A program made the translations under genes and the position numbers. From Hydrogenophilales bacterium 16-64-46 (GTDB taxonomy: Bacteria > Pseudomonadota > Gammaproteobacteria > Burkholderiales > Thiobacillaceae), in the NCBI GenBank assembly GCA_002281775.1, contig NCGY01000002.1, positions 372,001 through 436,000 on the forward strand: a stretch of DNA of 64,000 nt, written 5' to 3'. How positions within the stretch are numbered: the stretch's first letter is position 1; the number at the start of each line of letters is the position of its first letter. Below the pieces are notes generated by a model. That model saw only the letters and a list, made by a program, of their open reading frames with translations. It ran no database searches and was not told the DNA's origin. This document shows positions 36,421-45,381 of this stretch, piece by piece.

Positions 36421-38391
36421 ATGTCCGCCGCACGCCCTTTCGTTTTCCCCTGGTTTGCCCTCGCTGTACTGCTCGTCGCCGGCGGCCTGGTGTATCTGCT
36501 GGCCCCCGTGCTCACGCCCTTTCTCGCCGGTGCGCTGCTTGCCTACATCTTCGACCCGCTGGTCGACCGACTGCAGACGCACGGACTCTCGCGTACCGCC
36601 GGCACCGTCGCCGTGATCGTGCTGGCCGGGTTCAGCCTCTTCGCCCTGCTGCTGGTGGCCATGCCGCTCTTCCAGGGGCAGTTCGCCGAACTCGCCCAGC
36701 GTATCCCCGCCGCGCTGGAACTGGTGCAGACACGTCTGCTGCCCTGGCTCGCACAAACCCTCGGTATCCGTATCGACGCCGACCTCGGCACCCTGAAAAC
36801 CTGGCTGACCGAAAAGGCGACCCAGAACGGGGCCGACTGGCTGCCCACCCTGCAAACCGGCGCGCTGGCCCTTGTCGGCATCCTCGCCAACCTGCTCCTG
36901 ATCCCGGTGGTGATGTTCTATCTGCTGCGCGACTGGGACACGATGGTGGCGCGCGTGGCCGAACTGACGCCGCGTCCCTCGCTCGAGGTCGTCACCCGCA
37001 TCGCCCGGTCGATGGACGCCGTGGTCGGCGAATTCCTGCGCGGCCAGATGTCGGTGATGCTCGCGCTGTCGGTCTACTATGCCGTCGCGCTCTGGCTCGC
37101 CGGGCTGGACTACGCCCTGCCCATCGGCATCCTGACCGGCGTGCTGTCCTTTGTGCCCTTCCTGGGTTTCGGGCTGGGCATGATCCTCGCGCTGCTGGTC
37201 GCCCTGCTCCAGTTCGCGGACTGGACCGGCGTGGCCTGGGTCGCGGGCATTTATCTGGCCGGCCAGGTGCTGGAAAGCTACGTGTTCACCCCGCGACTGG
37301 TCGGCGAGCGCGTTGGTCTGCACCCGGTGGCAGTCATCTTCGCGCTGGCCGCCTTCGGCCAGCTGTTCGGCTTTGTCGGCGTGCTGCTGGCGGTGCCGTT
37401 GGCGGCGATTCTGCTGGTGGCATTGCGCGAGTTGCGCGGGGCCTATGTCGCCAGCAGCCTCTATCGCGGCGGCTATAATCCTGCGTCCCCGGTTTCTCCC
37501 GCCCACCCCATGTCCGCGCCACTCCTAGAATCGAAAATTGCTTCCCTGCCGCTCATCCATAAGGGCAAGGTGCGTGATATCTACGCCTTCGGTGACGACA
37601 AGCTCCTGATCGTTACGACCGACCGGCTGTCGGCCTTCGACGTGGTGATGCCGACCCCGATTCCCGGCAAGGGCGAAGTGCTGACCAAGGTTTCCGCGTT
37701 CTGGTTCGACCGGCTGAAGGCCATCGTGCCCAGCCAGGCACTCGCCATCGATCCCGAGTCCGTGGTGTCGGCCAACGAACGCGACCAGGTCGCGGGCCGC
37801 GCCATTGTGGTGAAAAAGCTCAAGGCGCTGCCGGTGGAGGCCATCGTGCGGGGGTATCTGGTGGGGTCGGGCTGGAAGGAGTACCAGGCCCGCCAGTCGG
37901 TGTGCGGCATCGCCCTGCCCGCCGGCCTGCAACAGGCCGACCGCCTGCCCGAACCGATCTTCACCCCGTCGACCAAGGCGGCGGTCGGCGCGCACGACGA
38001 GAACATCGATTTTGCCCGGATGGCCTCGCTGATCGGCACCGACCTTGCCGCTCAGGTTCGCGACACCAGCATTGCCCTGTATAAGGCAGCGGCAGAGTAT
38101 GCGCTCACACGCGGCATCATCATCGCCGACACCAAATTTGAATTCGGCCTGGATGATGCGGGCCAACTGGTGTGGATCGACGAGGCGCTGACGCCGGATT
38201 CGTCGCGCTTCTGGCCGGCCGACCAGTACCGCCCCGGCAGCAATCCCCCCAGCTTCGACAAACAGTTCGTGCGCGACTGGCTGGAGGCCAGCGGCTGGAA
38301 CAAGCAGGCCCCCGGCCCCGACCTGCCGCCCGACATCGTCGCGAAGACCGCCGAGAAATACCGCGAGGCGATGACCCGGCTACTGGGCTGA
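36421..38391 (+). CDS. AI-2E family permease reading in frame into PurC (fused ORF)
   Basis: Residues 1-357 form an AI-2E/PerM-type membrane protein with about eight helices ([75 protein letters not shown]). It usually ends near the sequence LYRGG. Here no stop follows: the frame continues through a 13-residue spacer into the whole of PurC, 656 residues in all. Either a real fusion, or loss of one stop codon or one base. A TAA exists one frame away at 37476. The permease alone ends near 37473. Confidence 0.65.
   Translation: MSAARPFVFPWFALAVLLVAGGLVYLLAPVLTPFLAGALLAYIFDPLVDRLQTHGLSRTAGTVAVIVLAGFSLFALLLVAMPLFQGQFAELAQRIPAALELVQTRLLPWLAQTLGIRIDADLGTLKTWLTEKATQNGADWLPTLQTGALALVGILANLLLIPVVMFYLLRDWDTMVARVAELTPRPSLEVVTRIARSMDAVVGEFLRGQMSVMLALSVYYAVALWLAGLDYALPIGILTGVLSFVPFLGFGLGMILALLVALLQFADWTGVAWVAGIYLAGQVLESYVFTPRLVGERVGLHPVAVIFALAAFGQLFGFVGVLLAVPLAAILLVALRELRGAYVASSLYRGGYNPASPVSPAHPMSAPLLESKIASLPLIHKGKVRDIYAFGDDKLLIVTTDRLSAFDVVMPTPIPGKGEVLTKVSAFWFDRLKAIVPSQALAIDPESVVSANERDQVAGRAIVVKKLKALPVEAIVRGYLVGSGWKEYQARQSVCGIALPAGLQQADRLPEPIFTPSTKAAVGAHDENIDFARMASLIGTDLAAQVRDTSIALYKAAAEYALTRGIIIADTKFEFGLDDAGQLVWIDEALTPDSSRFWPADQYRPGSNPPSFDKQFVRDWLEASGWNKQAPGPDLPPDIVAKTAEKYREAMTRLLG
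37474..37479 (+). promoter_or_regulatory. TATAAT box just before purC
   Basis: An exact TATAAT lies 31 bases before the purC ATG in DNA of very high GC. The -35 position 17 bases upstream (CCAGCA) is a poor match, so activity would need an extended or activated promoter. It may drive purC independently of the permease. Confidence 0.25.
37510..38391 (+). CDS. purC: SAICAR synthetase
   Basis: A 293-residue phosphoribosylaminoimidazole-succinocarboxamide synthase. [20 protein letters not shown] (nucleotide site), [37 protein letters not shown], and the DTKFEFGLD and [12 protein letters not shown] signatures are complete. The internal ATG at 37510 is the family start. Whether the protein is made separately or as part of the fusion with the permease cannot be decided from the sequence. 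Third purine gene in this region, on the strand opposite purMN. Confidence 0.92.
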   Translation: MSAPLLESKIASLPLIHKGKVRDIYAFGDDKLLIVTTDRLSAFDVVMPTPIPGKGEVLTKVSAFWFDRLKAIVPSQALAIDPESVVSANERDQVAGRAIVVKKLKALPVEAIVRGYLVGSGWKEYQARQSVCGIALPAGLQQADRLPEPIFTPSTKAAVGAHDENIDFARMASLIGTDLAAQVRDTSIALYKAAAEYALTRGIIIADTKFEFGLDDAGQLVWIDEALTPDSSRFWPADQYRPGSNPPSFDKQFVRDWLEASGWNKQAPGPDLPPDIVAKTAEKYREAMTRLLG

Positions 38392-38399
38392 CACGGCCT

Positions 38400-39155
38400 T
38401 TACTGGAAGCTGCTTTTAAGGAAGTCTGCCACGGCGTCGACCATCGCGCCCTCGTGCCCGGTGAAGAAGTGATCGGTCTTGGCGAGCACCACCTGTTTTG
38501 ACGCCGGATTGGCCAGGCTGCCCTTGCGTGCCCCGGCATTGCCCAGCACAGCGGGCAGGTCGTTATCGCCGTAGAGATCGAGGATGGGTAGCGTCACGCT
38601 TTCATAGCCCGGGAACGATGGCCCAAGGCTCGCCCAGGACTTCACCACGGGGTCGGGCTTGCCCTTGAAATAGTCCAGGCTCATGCGCGAGCCCATGCTG
38701 TGCGATACCACCGCAAGTTCCGTATAGCCCTTGGCCTTGAGAAAGGCGACCGCCTCCCCGAGACGCTCGGCGGCTTCAGGGAAGGTGGGTGGATAATCCT
38801 CGCCCTTGGCATCGGCCGCGAGGATGGGCATCTGGATCGACAGCGTGGTGAAGCCCCGGTCGGACAGTTCGGTGCGCAGGGTGCCGACCATGCCCCAGTC
38901 GGGATGGATGCCCATGCCGTGCACGACAATCAGGGCCTGTTTGGCCCCGTCAACCGGGGTGAACAACGTGAGGAATTTATGGTGGCCGCGCGGCGTCTGT
39001 AGATAGACTGCATCGCCCACGACCAGCCCCGGCACCACTTCATCGGCCCATTTGGCTTCGCGGGCATAGTCCGGGCCGGCTGCGAGCGAAGGCAATGTCA
39101 TCGTATAGAACAAGGCCCCACTAAGGACTCCGGCCAACAAGCTGTTTTTCTTCAT
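38400..39155 (-). CDS. Exported alpha/beta-hydrolase (DUF3530-like)
   Basis: A 251-residue protein with signal peptide (1-26) and an alpha/beta-hydrolase fold. ALIVVHGMGIHPDWG carries the oxyanion His-Gly, VVSHSMGSRMSLDY the nucleophile Ser, and the C-terminal KTDHFFTGHEGAM the likely catalytic His. DUF3530 members are periplasmic and uncharacterised. It converges on purC with an eight-base gap. Confidence 0.78.
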   Translation of the reverse strand: MKKNSLLAGVLSGALFYTMTLPSLAAGPDYAREAKWADEVVPGLVVGDAVYLQTPRGHHKFLTLFTPVDGAKQALIVVHGMGIHPDWGMVGTLRTELSDRGFTTLSIQMPILAADAKGEDYPPTFPEAAERLGEAVAFLKAKGYTELAVVSHSMGSRMSLDYFKGKPDPVVKSWASLGPSFPGYESVTLPILDLYGDNDLPAVLGNAGARKGSLANPASKQVVLAKTDHFFTGHEGAMVDAVADFLKSSFQ

Positions 39156-39246
39156 GTTTTCCCTCGCACGCGCTAAAGTTGAAAAGCTATTCTCCCGATA
39201 ATCCTATGAAATCGGGGTTTTATCCATCGTTTACAGGTAGTTGAAA

Positions 39247-40368
39247 GTGACTGTGAAGCCACTGCGGATTGTTCCCTCCCTGCCCAGCACGCCGACGCGC
39301 GACGCGCGCCAGCGCGGCGGCGCACGCGTTGTCATTGTCGATGACCGGGGCACGGCCCGCAGCCTGCTCGAAGGGCTGGCGCGCACGCTGGAGCCCGGCG
39401 TCATCGTCGAAAGCCACGCCGATCCGCTCGATGCGCTGGCCCGTATGGAAATCGACATCCCCGACCTCATCATCACCGACTACCGGATGCCCGGCATGGA
39501 CGGCATCGAGTTCACCCGCCGTGTGCGTGCCGAGCGCCGCCTGGCCGATGTGCCCATCATCATCGTCACCGTCGTCGAGGACCGGCAGATCCGCTATCAG
39601 GCGCTGGAAAACGGCGCGACCGATTTCCTCACCCGGCCGATCGACCCGCAGGAATGCCGTGCCCGGTGCCTCAACCTGCTGGCCCTGCGGCGCAGCCAGA
39701 AAACCATCAGCGACCGCGCGCAGTGGCTGGAAGAACAGGTGATGCAGGCCACCCGCGAAGTGCGCACGCGCGAACGCGAAACCCTGATGAAGCTGGCAAA
39801 AGCAGGGGAATACCGCGACCAGGAAACCGGCAACCACATCCTGCGCATGGCCAAATACGCCCGCCTCATCGCCGAGGAGCTGAAGCTCACTGCGATGGAA
39901 TGCGACGAAATCGAAGCCGCCGCGCCCATGCACGACATCGGCAAGATCGGCATTCCTGACCAGATCCTGCTCAAGCCGGGTCGCCACACCGGCGAGGAAA
40001 CCGCGATCATGCGGCGTCACCCGGTCATCGGCCACGAGATTCTTTCCGACAGCCCCTCGCGCTATCTCCAGATGGGCGCGATCATCGCGTTGGGCCATCA
40101 CGAAAAATTCGACGGCAGCGGCTACCCGCAGGGGCTCGCCGGCGAAAACATCCCGCTGGCCGCGCGTATCGTCGCCGTGGCCGACGTGTTCGACGCGCTC
40201 ACCTCCAAGCGCCCCTACAAGGGGGCCTGGTCGTTCCAGGAGGCGCTCAACTACGTCCAGACCCAGAGCGGCAATCATTTCGATCCGGACTGTGCCCGCG
40301 CATTCGAGCGCCGCATCGACGCGGTGGCCGAGATCATGCGCGACCTGGGCGATCCCGCCGAGGCCTGA
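39247..40368 (+). CDS. rpfG: RpfG: response regulator with HD-GYP c-di-GMP phosphodiesterase domain
   Basis: A 373-residue two-domain regulator. The receiver has Asp78 (LIITDYRMPGMDG). The HD-GYP domain has HD at 229-230 (APMHDIGKIG) and GYP at 292-294 (GSGYPQGLAGE). In xanthomonads RpfG degrades c-di-GMP when RpfC senses DSF. The start is set at GTG 39247, nine bases after AGG; TTG 39241 and GTG 39253 are alternatives. The kinase gene follows after seven bases. Confidence 0.88.
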   Translation: MTVKPLRIVPSLPSTPTRDARQRGGARVVIVDDRGTARSLLEGLARTLEPGVIVESHADPLDALARMEIDIPDLIITDYRMPGMDGIEFTRRVRAERRLADVPIIIVTVVEDRQIRYQALENGATDFLTRPIDPQECRARCLNLLALRRSQKTISDRAQWLEEQVMQATREVRTRERETLMKLAKAGEYRDQETGNHILRMAKYARLIAEELKLTAMECDEIEAAAPMHDIGKIGIPDQILLKPGRHTGEETAIMRRHPVIGHEILSDSPSRYLQMGAIIALGHHEKFDGSGYPQGLAGENIPLAARIVAVADVFDALTSKRPYKGAWSFQEALNYVQTQSGNHFDPDCARAFERRIDAVAEIMRDLGDPAEA

Positions 40369-40375
40369 CCGCGCC

Positions 40376-42895
40376 ATGCACGACACGCCTCACCGCCCGT
40401 TCGTCGCCGCCCTGCGCCACCGCATCCAAAGGCGTCCCGATACCGAATTCCAGCAGGCCATCATCCGCCTGCTGATCGTGGTCGGCTTCTATCTTTATTT
40501 CCTCTTCAGTCCCCAGTTCCACGGCGAGGCCCTGGAGAGCCAGGTCCACTTTCTGGGTGTCGCGCTCATCCTGATATCGCTCCCGCTGGCCTTGGGTACG
40601 CTGATCGACCCTGGCATTTCGGTCACGCGCCGCGTCATCGGCATGGTCCACGACTTCACCGTGGCGACCTACATGCTGTCGATTTCCAACGAGACCGGCG
40701 CGCCCATCGTCGCCGTATACCTGTGGGTCACGCTGGGTAACGGATTCCGCTTCGGCATGCCTTATCTTCTGGCCTCGACCGTTGCATCGGGCGTGGGCTT
40801 TGCCATCGTCTATCTGTTCAATCCCTTCTGGCAACAACACACGCCGCTATGGTGGGGCATCTGGATCACCCTGATGGTCGTGCCCCTGTATTCGGCCAGC
40901 CTGCTCAGGCAACTGCATGGTGCGGTCAAGCGCGAACGCGAAGCCAATCGGGCCAAGTCCTCCTTCCTCGCCAACATGAGCCACGAGTTGCGTACCCCGC
41001 TCAATGGCGTGATCGGCGTGGCCGAACTGCTCGCCGAAACCCGGCTCGACAAGGAACAGAAGGAATTCGCCCAGATCATCCGGGCTTCAGCCCACACCCT
41101 GCTCGAACTGATCGACAACGTGCTCGACATTGCCCGCATCGAAACCGGCAAGCTCACCACCACCAGCGAAGACTTCGACCTGCACCGTCTGGTCAACGGC
41201 ACCATCGCCATGATGGAAACCCAGGCCCAGCGCAAAGGGCTGGTCCTCGCCGCGCACATCGCCCCGCAAACCCCGTTTCACCTCAATGGCGACGGCCGTC
41301 ACCTGCGCCAGGTGCTCATCAACCTGGTCGGCAATGCCATCAAGTTCACCGAGCACGGCCGGGTGGACGTCTATGTGCGCCCGGTCGGTCAGGGCCAGCC
41401 GCAGCGCCTGCGGTTCGAAGTGGTCGATACCGGCATCGGCATCCCGCAGGCAGCGCAGGCGCGCATTTTCGACAGCTTCACCCAGGCCGATCCCTCGGTC
41501 ACCCGCCGCTTTGGCGGCAGCGGCCTGGGCACCACCATCGCCAAGCAGCTGATCGAGACCCTGGGTGGTCAGATCGGCCTGCACAGCCGAGAAGGTGAAG
41601 GCTCGACCTTCTGGTTCGAACTGCCGTTTGCGGTGCAGGCCGCGCCGGCTTCCGCTGGCCCGGTGCATTTCGAATCGCCCATGCGAGTGGCCATCCTCGC
41701 CGGCCATGAGCTGTCGCCACGCCTGCAGACCCTGGTGGGCGAGTGGGGCGTGGAAGCCCTCCCGGTCGAAAACACCACCCGGCTTGCGGCCGAGCTGGCC
41801 ACCGTCGGCGGCGCGCCCGTGGGCGCGGTGGTGGTCGAACGCACCAGCCTGCCGGGCGACCCGGCGGCCTTCCTGCGCCTGCTTCGGGACGACCCCGAAT
41901 TCGCAACCCTGCCGGTCATCCTGATCGAGCCGGACGCCAGCGCGCCCGCCGCGCGGGACGGCGAGCGGGTCCGCGAGGGTTTTGCCTCGGTGCTGCGCAC
42001 CCCGGTCAACCCCACACTGCTGTTCAATGCCATCCATGCCGCCACCAGCCGCGACATGCCCGACAACGTTGTCTCGCTGGGCAGCCGCTTCCAGCCGCAG
42101 GCCCCGGCCACCGGCAAGCTGCGCATCCTGGTGGCGGAAGACAATCCGGTCAATCAGCGGGTCATCCGCGGCCTGCTCGAACACGCCGGGCATCAGACCT
42201 TCCTCGCGCACGACGGCGAGGAGGCCTTGGCCATGCTCGATTCTGACGACCGCGCCTACGACCTGGCGATCATCGACATGCACATGCCGCAGCTCTCCGG
42301 CCCCGAAGTCGTGCAGCGCTGGCGCTTCCTGGAAAAGGGGCATCTGCCCGTCATCATGCTCACCGCCGACGCACGCGCCGAAGCGCAGGTGCAATGCAAG
42401 GAAGCGGGGGCCGACACCTTCCTCACCAAGCCGATCAACAGCCGCGAATTGATCGAGGTCATCGGCCAGCTGGTCAAGGCTGCGCCGCAGGCGACAGCAG
42501 AACCGCTCGCCAAACCCAGGTCGAGCGAGGCCCGCGTGCTGGACGAAGGGGTGCTCGACGAACTGGCCCAACTGGTCGGGCCGGCCTTTGTCGACGACCT
42601 GCTGGCGAGCTTTGCCGCCGACAGCGCCCGCTCCCTGCGTGACGCGGCGCGTGCCTTGCAGACCGAGGATTACAGCCAGTGGTACGACCAGCTGCACATG
42701 CTGAAGGGCGGGGCCAGCGACGTCGGCGCATACCGTCTGGCCGACTGCTGCGCCGAGGCCGAACGCATCAAGCCCTACGAGCTCGCCGAGCCACTGGCGC
42801 GCGGCCATCTCGACACCGTGGCCGCCGCACTCGACGAGGCGCAGGCGGCACTTGCCGCCTACCAGGCCGGCAGACTACGCGCTGAGCGCGTGTGA
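40376..42895 (+). CDS. rpfC: RpfC: hybrid sensor kinase of DSF signalling
   Basis: An 839-residue hybrid kinase. Five membrane helices lie at about 30-175 with short loops. Then come a phospho-acceptor His203 (NMSHELRTPLNG), ATPase domain (NLVGNAIKF, DTGIGIP, GSGLGTTI), a pseudo-receiver-like linker, a receiver with Asp634 (AIIDMHMPQLSG) and a C-terminal HPt domain with His774 (LHMLKGGASDVG). This domain order and its place between rpfG and rpfF match RpfC, the DSF receptor. Its 3' end overlaps rpfF tail-to-tail by 21 bases. Confidence 0.87.
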   Translation: MHDTPHRPFVAALRHRIQRRPDTEFQQAIIRLLIVVGFYLYFLFSPQFHGEALESQVHFLGVALILISLPLALGTLIDPGISVTRRVIGMVHDFTVATYMLSISNETGAPIVAVYLWVTLGNGFRFGMPYLLASTVASGVGFAIVYLFNPFWQQHTPLWWGIWITLMVVPLYSASLLRQLHGAVKREREANRAKSSFLANMSHELRTPLNGVIGVAELLAETRLDKEQKEFAQIIRASAHTLLELIDNVLDIARIETGKLTTTSEDFDLHRLVNGTIAMMETQAQRKGLVLAAHIAPQTPFHLNGDGRHLRQVLINLVGNAIKFTEHGRVDVYVRPVGQGQPQRLRFEVVDTGIGIPQAAQARIFDSFTQADPSVTRRFGGSGLGTTIAKQLIETLGGQIGLHSREGEGSTFWFELPFAVQAAPASAGPVHFESPMRVAILAGHELSPRLQTLVGEWGVEALPVENTTRLAAELATVGGAPVGAVVVERTSLPGDPAAFLRLLRDDPEFATLPVILIEPDASAPAARDGERVREGFASVLRTPVNPTLLFNAIHAATSRDMPDNVVSLGSRFQPQAPATGKLRILVAEDNPVNQRVIRGLLEHAGHQTFLAHDGEEALAMLDSDDRAYDLAIIDMHMPQLSGPEVVQRWRFLEKGHLPVIMLTADARAEAQVQCKEAGADTFLTKPINSRELIEVIGQLVKAAPQATAEPLAKPRSSEARVLDEGVLDELAQLVGPAFVDDLLASFAADSARSLRDAARALQTEDYSQWYDQLHMLKGGASDVGAYRLADCCAEAERIKPYELAEPLARGHLDTVAAALDEAQAALAAYQAGRLRAERV

Positions 42896-43777
42896 GTCTT
42901 CGCCGGAAGCGCCGCCCGCCCGCACGGTCTGGCGGCTGACCAGACGCTCCATCATCCGCAGGTCGCGGGCGTCCAGTCGCAAGGCCGCGTCAACCCAGAT
43001 TTCCGTGATGCGAATCAACTCCTCGCAGGAGGCGGGCTGGCTGATTTCCCGCGCCGCCCGCAAGGCCAGCAGACCATTGCGGGATTTTTCTTCCCTGCGC
43101 ACATGCTCGTGAACCGCGGCCTCGCCCTCGCCCGGCTCGGCGAGCACGTCGACCACGCCCATCTCGTACAACTCTTCAGCCAGATACAGCTTGCCGCTGC
43201 GGATGATCTTTTCTGCGAGGTGATGCCCCACCTTGCGGCCGAGAAAGGTCATCGCGCCCATGCCGGGAAAGAGATTGAACAGGATTTCCGGCAGCCCCAT
43301 TTTGCTGCCGCGTTCGGCCACCAGCACATTCGCGGCCAGCGCGCTTTCGAAGCCCCCGCCCAGCGCCTGCCCCTGTACCAGCGCGATGCTGGTGACATTG
43401 GGGCGGTTGAGGTGGCTGTGTACTGCAAAGGAGCACTCCACGCAGGAAACCGCGTAGTGGTGGAGCGCCTCGCGGTCGCGGGCATGGATGTGCTGCATGA
43501 AGAGATTCAGGTCGCCGCCCAGGCTGAAGGTCTCGGGCACTTTCGAGGCTATGACGAAGTATTTGACGTCGATCGCGTCCGGGTCATCAATCTGGGCGAC
43601 GAGGCCATTGCCCCAGGCCTGAAGCTCGCGCAAGAGCACCGGCGTGAAACAGGGCCGGGGCTCCGCGTGCATGTAGCCCCAGGCAATCTGGCTGTGCGGG
43701 TCGAAATACGTGGTCAGTTGGGTGAACGCGTTGCCCTGGGGTTGCAGGGTTGTGCGAACAGCGTGCAGATGGGTCAT
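42875..43777 (-). CDS. rpfF: RpfF: DSF synthase (crotonase family)
   Basis: A 300-residue enoyl-CoA-hydratase-fold enzyme. The two catalytic glutamates are Glu144 (ALGGGFESALAAN) and Glu164 (GLPEILFNLFPGMGA), the bifunctional dehydratase/thioesterase arrangement of RpfF that turns 3-hydroxyacyl-ACP into cis-2-unsaturated fatty acid (DSF). The residue numbers are three higher than those I recall for Xanthomonas. The start at 43777 has GGAG six bases upstream. It faces rpfGC, so expression is independent. Confidence 0.87.
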   Translation of the reverse strand: MTHLHAVRTTLQPQGNAFTQLTTYFDPHSQIAWGYMHAEPRPCFTPVLLRELQAWGNGLVAQIDDPDAIDVKYFVIASKVPETFSLGGDLNLFMQHIHARDREALHHYAVSCVECSFAVHSHLNRPNVTSIALVQGQALGGGFESALAANVLVAERGSKMGLPEILFNLFPGMGAMTFLGRKVGHHLAEKIIRSGKLYLAEELYEMGVVDVLAEPGEGEAAVHEHVRREEKSRNGLLALRAAREISQPASCEELIRITEIWVDAALRLDARDLRMMERLVSRQTVRAGGASGEDSHALSA

Positions 43778-43939
43778 GTTTCTCTCCACGAAAGCAGCCT
43801 GGGACCGATGAGCCGGCACACCTGAAGGCTAACGCGAGCGCTTCGGCGACTCAAGCAAGAAAAGATGAAATTTTGTGCAGCCCATATCTTGCAGTATCGA
43901 ACCTGCTAAGGCCCTGCATCTTGTGGCCATGCGCGCCGA

Positions 43940-44749
43940 TCACAAAGTCCACGCCATGCGTATGGCCAGCACCGCAAGCAACAGTGCGAAAACGCGCTTT
44001 AACCGCCGTACCGGCAGGCGGTGCGTGGTGCGGGCGCCGAGGGGCGCGGTGAGCACGCTGCCTGCCACGATCCCGCCGAGGGCGGGCAGGTAGATAAAGC
44101 CCACGCTGCCGGGGGGCAGGTCGGGCCGGGACCCGCCGCCGATCGCATAGCCGGCCGCCCCGGCCAGGGCGATGGGAAAGCCGATCGCCGCCGACGTGGC
44201 GATGGCGCGATGCAGCGGTACGTTGTGCCAGAGCATAAACGGCACCGACAGCGTACCGCCGCCGATTCCCACCCAGCTCGACACTGCACCGATCACGCCG
44301 CCGGCAGCGGTGCAGCGCGCGCTGCCCGGCAGGGTGCGATGCGCGGCCGGCTTGAAATCCAGCCACATCTGGATCGCGGCGTAGACGAGGAAAACCACAA
44401 AGAACACCTTCAGCACCTGCCCCGGCACCCGGGCCGCCAGCAGCGCCCCGATCAGGGTGCCGGCCAGCGCGCCGCCCGCAAACCGGCGCACCAGCGGCCA
44501 TTCCACCGCGCCGTGCCGGTGATGCGCACGCACGCTGGAGAGCGAGGTAAAGACGATCACGGCAAGCGAAGTGCCCAGCGCGATCTGGGCTTCAAGGCCG
44601 GGACCCAGCCCGGCGGCGTGGAGCTGCACGATCAAGACCGGGACGATGATCAGCCCGCCGCCCACGCCAAGCAGGCCGGCGATGAATCCGGTGGCCAGCC
44701 CGAGGGCGAAATAGCCCGCCAGCAGGGCCGGCGCAAGGTCGAGGGTCAA
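43940..44749 (-). CDS. TauE/SafE family sulfite exporter-like permease
   Basis: A 269-residue protein with about eight helices and the duplicated TauE/SafE motif: LATGFIAGLLGVGGGLIIVPVL in the N-half and AVSSWVGIGGGTLSVPFML in the C-half. It is thought to export sulfite or sulfonates, which fits a sulfur-oxidising host. There is no ATG at the proper N-terminus; TTG 44749 overlaps the EVE-domain stop (TTGA). The longer frame to 45193 lies within the EVE gene. Confidence 0.83.
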   Translation of the reverse strand: MTLDLAPALLAGYFALGLATGFIAGLLGVGGGLIIVPVLIVQLHAAGLGPGLEAQIALGTSLAVIVFTSLSSVRAHHRHGAVEWPLVRRFAGGALAGTLIGALLAARVPGQVLKVFFVVFLVYAAIQMWLDFKPAAHRTLPGSARCTAAGGVIGAVSSWVGIGGGTLSVPFMLWHNVPLHRAIATSAAIGFPIALAGAAGYAIGGGSRPDLPPGSVGFIYLPALGGIVAGSVLTAPLGARTTHRLPVRRLKRVFALLLAVLAIRMAWTL

Positions 44750-45201
44750 AGGTGCTTGACGATGAAGTCGTATTCCGCCGGATCGACCGGCGTGATCGAC
44801 AGGCGGTTGCCGCGCTGCATCAGGCGCATGTTGGCCAGTTCGGGATAGCCGCGCATTTCCGCCAGCGGCATCAGCCGGGTCTTTTTCACCAGTTGCACGT
44901 CGACGTTGAGCCAGCGCGGGTTTTCGCGCGTGGCCTTGGGGTCGAAATACTTGTTGGCCGGGTCGAACTGGGTTTCGTCCGGGTACGCCAGCTTGGATAC
45001 CCGGGCGAGCCCCGCCACGCCCGGCTCGGCACACGACGAGTGATAGAACAGCACCTTGTCGCCCACCTTCATCTGGTCGCGCATGAAATTGCGCGCCTGG
45101 TAGTTGCGGATGCCGTACCAGGCGACGCTCTGGTCGGGCATCGCCGCGAGATCGTCGATGGATACGTCGGACGGCTCGGATTTCATCAGCCAATAACGCA
45201 T
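44746..45201 (-). CDS. EVE-domain protein (thymocyte nuclear protein 1-like)
   Basis: A 151-residue EVE/PUA-like domain. MRYWLMKSEPSDVSIDDL, WYGIRNYQARNFMRDQMKVGDKVLFYHSSCAEPGVAG and RNPRW-like segments are diagnostic. EVE domains bind modified nucleobases in DNA or RNA. The cellular role here is unknown. The gene's first codons (45181-45201) are part of the attachment site of the integrated element, which now supplies the start codon and upstream region. Confidence 0.88.
   Translation of the reverse strand: MRYWLMKSEPSDVSIDDLAAMPDQSVAWYGIRNYQARNFMRDQMKVGDKVLFYHSSCAEPGVAGLARVSKLAYPDETQFDPANKYFDPKATRENPRWLNVDVQLVKKTRLMPLAEMRGYPELANMRLMQRGNRLSITPVDPAEYDFIVKHL
45181..45201. repeat. attL (start of the EVE gene)
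   Basis: Left copy of the 21-base repeat. It encodes the first seven residues of the EVE protein on the minus strand. The first twelve bases are identical to the right copy. The two differences are synonymous third positions (CGT and TAT here, CGC and TAC at the right end). Confidence 0.75.
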
Positions 45202-45280
45202 AACCTATCTATCCCTGTCTTACGCTGTCTTGTAAATCAATTACTTGGTGTAGTTTTCTCGAAAATATTGTCTTGCCAAG

Positions 45281-45349
45281 TCCCACCCAATTTTCTAGAA
45301 TCCCACCCAGAGTTACACCCAAAATCACACCCAAAACAGTCCCACCCAG
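45281..45349. promoter_or_regulatory. Cluster of CACCCA arm-type repeats next to attL
   Basis: Five copies of a (C/A)CACCCA motif occur at about 45283, 45303, 45315, 45327 and 45342, spaced 10-20 bases, between attL and the integrase gene. The 19 bases from 45304 recur at 52590-52608 near attR. Such repeats are the expected arm-type binding sites of a lambda/P4-type integrase. Confidence 0.5.
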
Positions 45350-45381
45350 ATTTAGCGAAAGTCCTCACCAAGGAGAACCGA

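Noticed and set aside
45181..45201. tRNA gene as integration target
   Set aside because: No tRNA-like sequence is found at either end; the repeat is the start of a protein gene.
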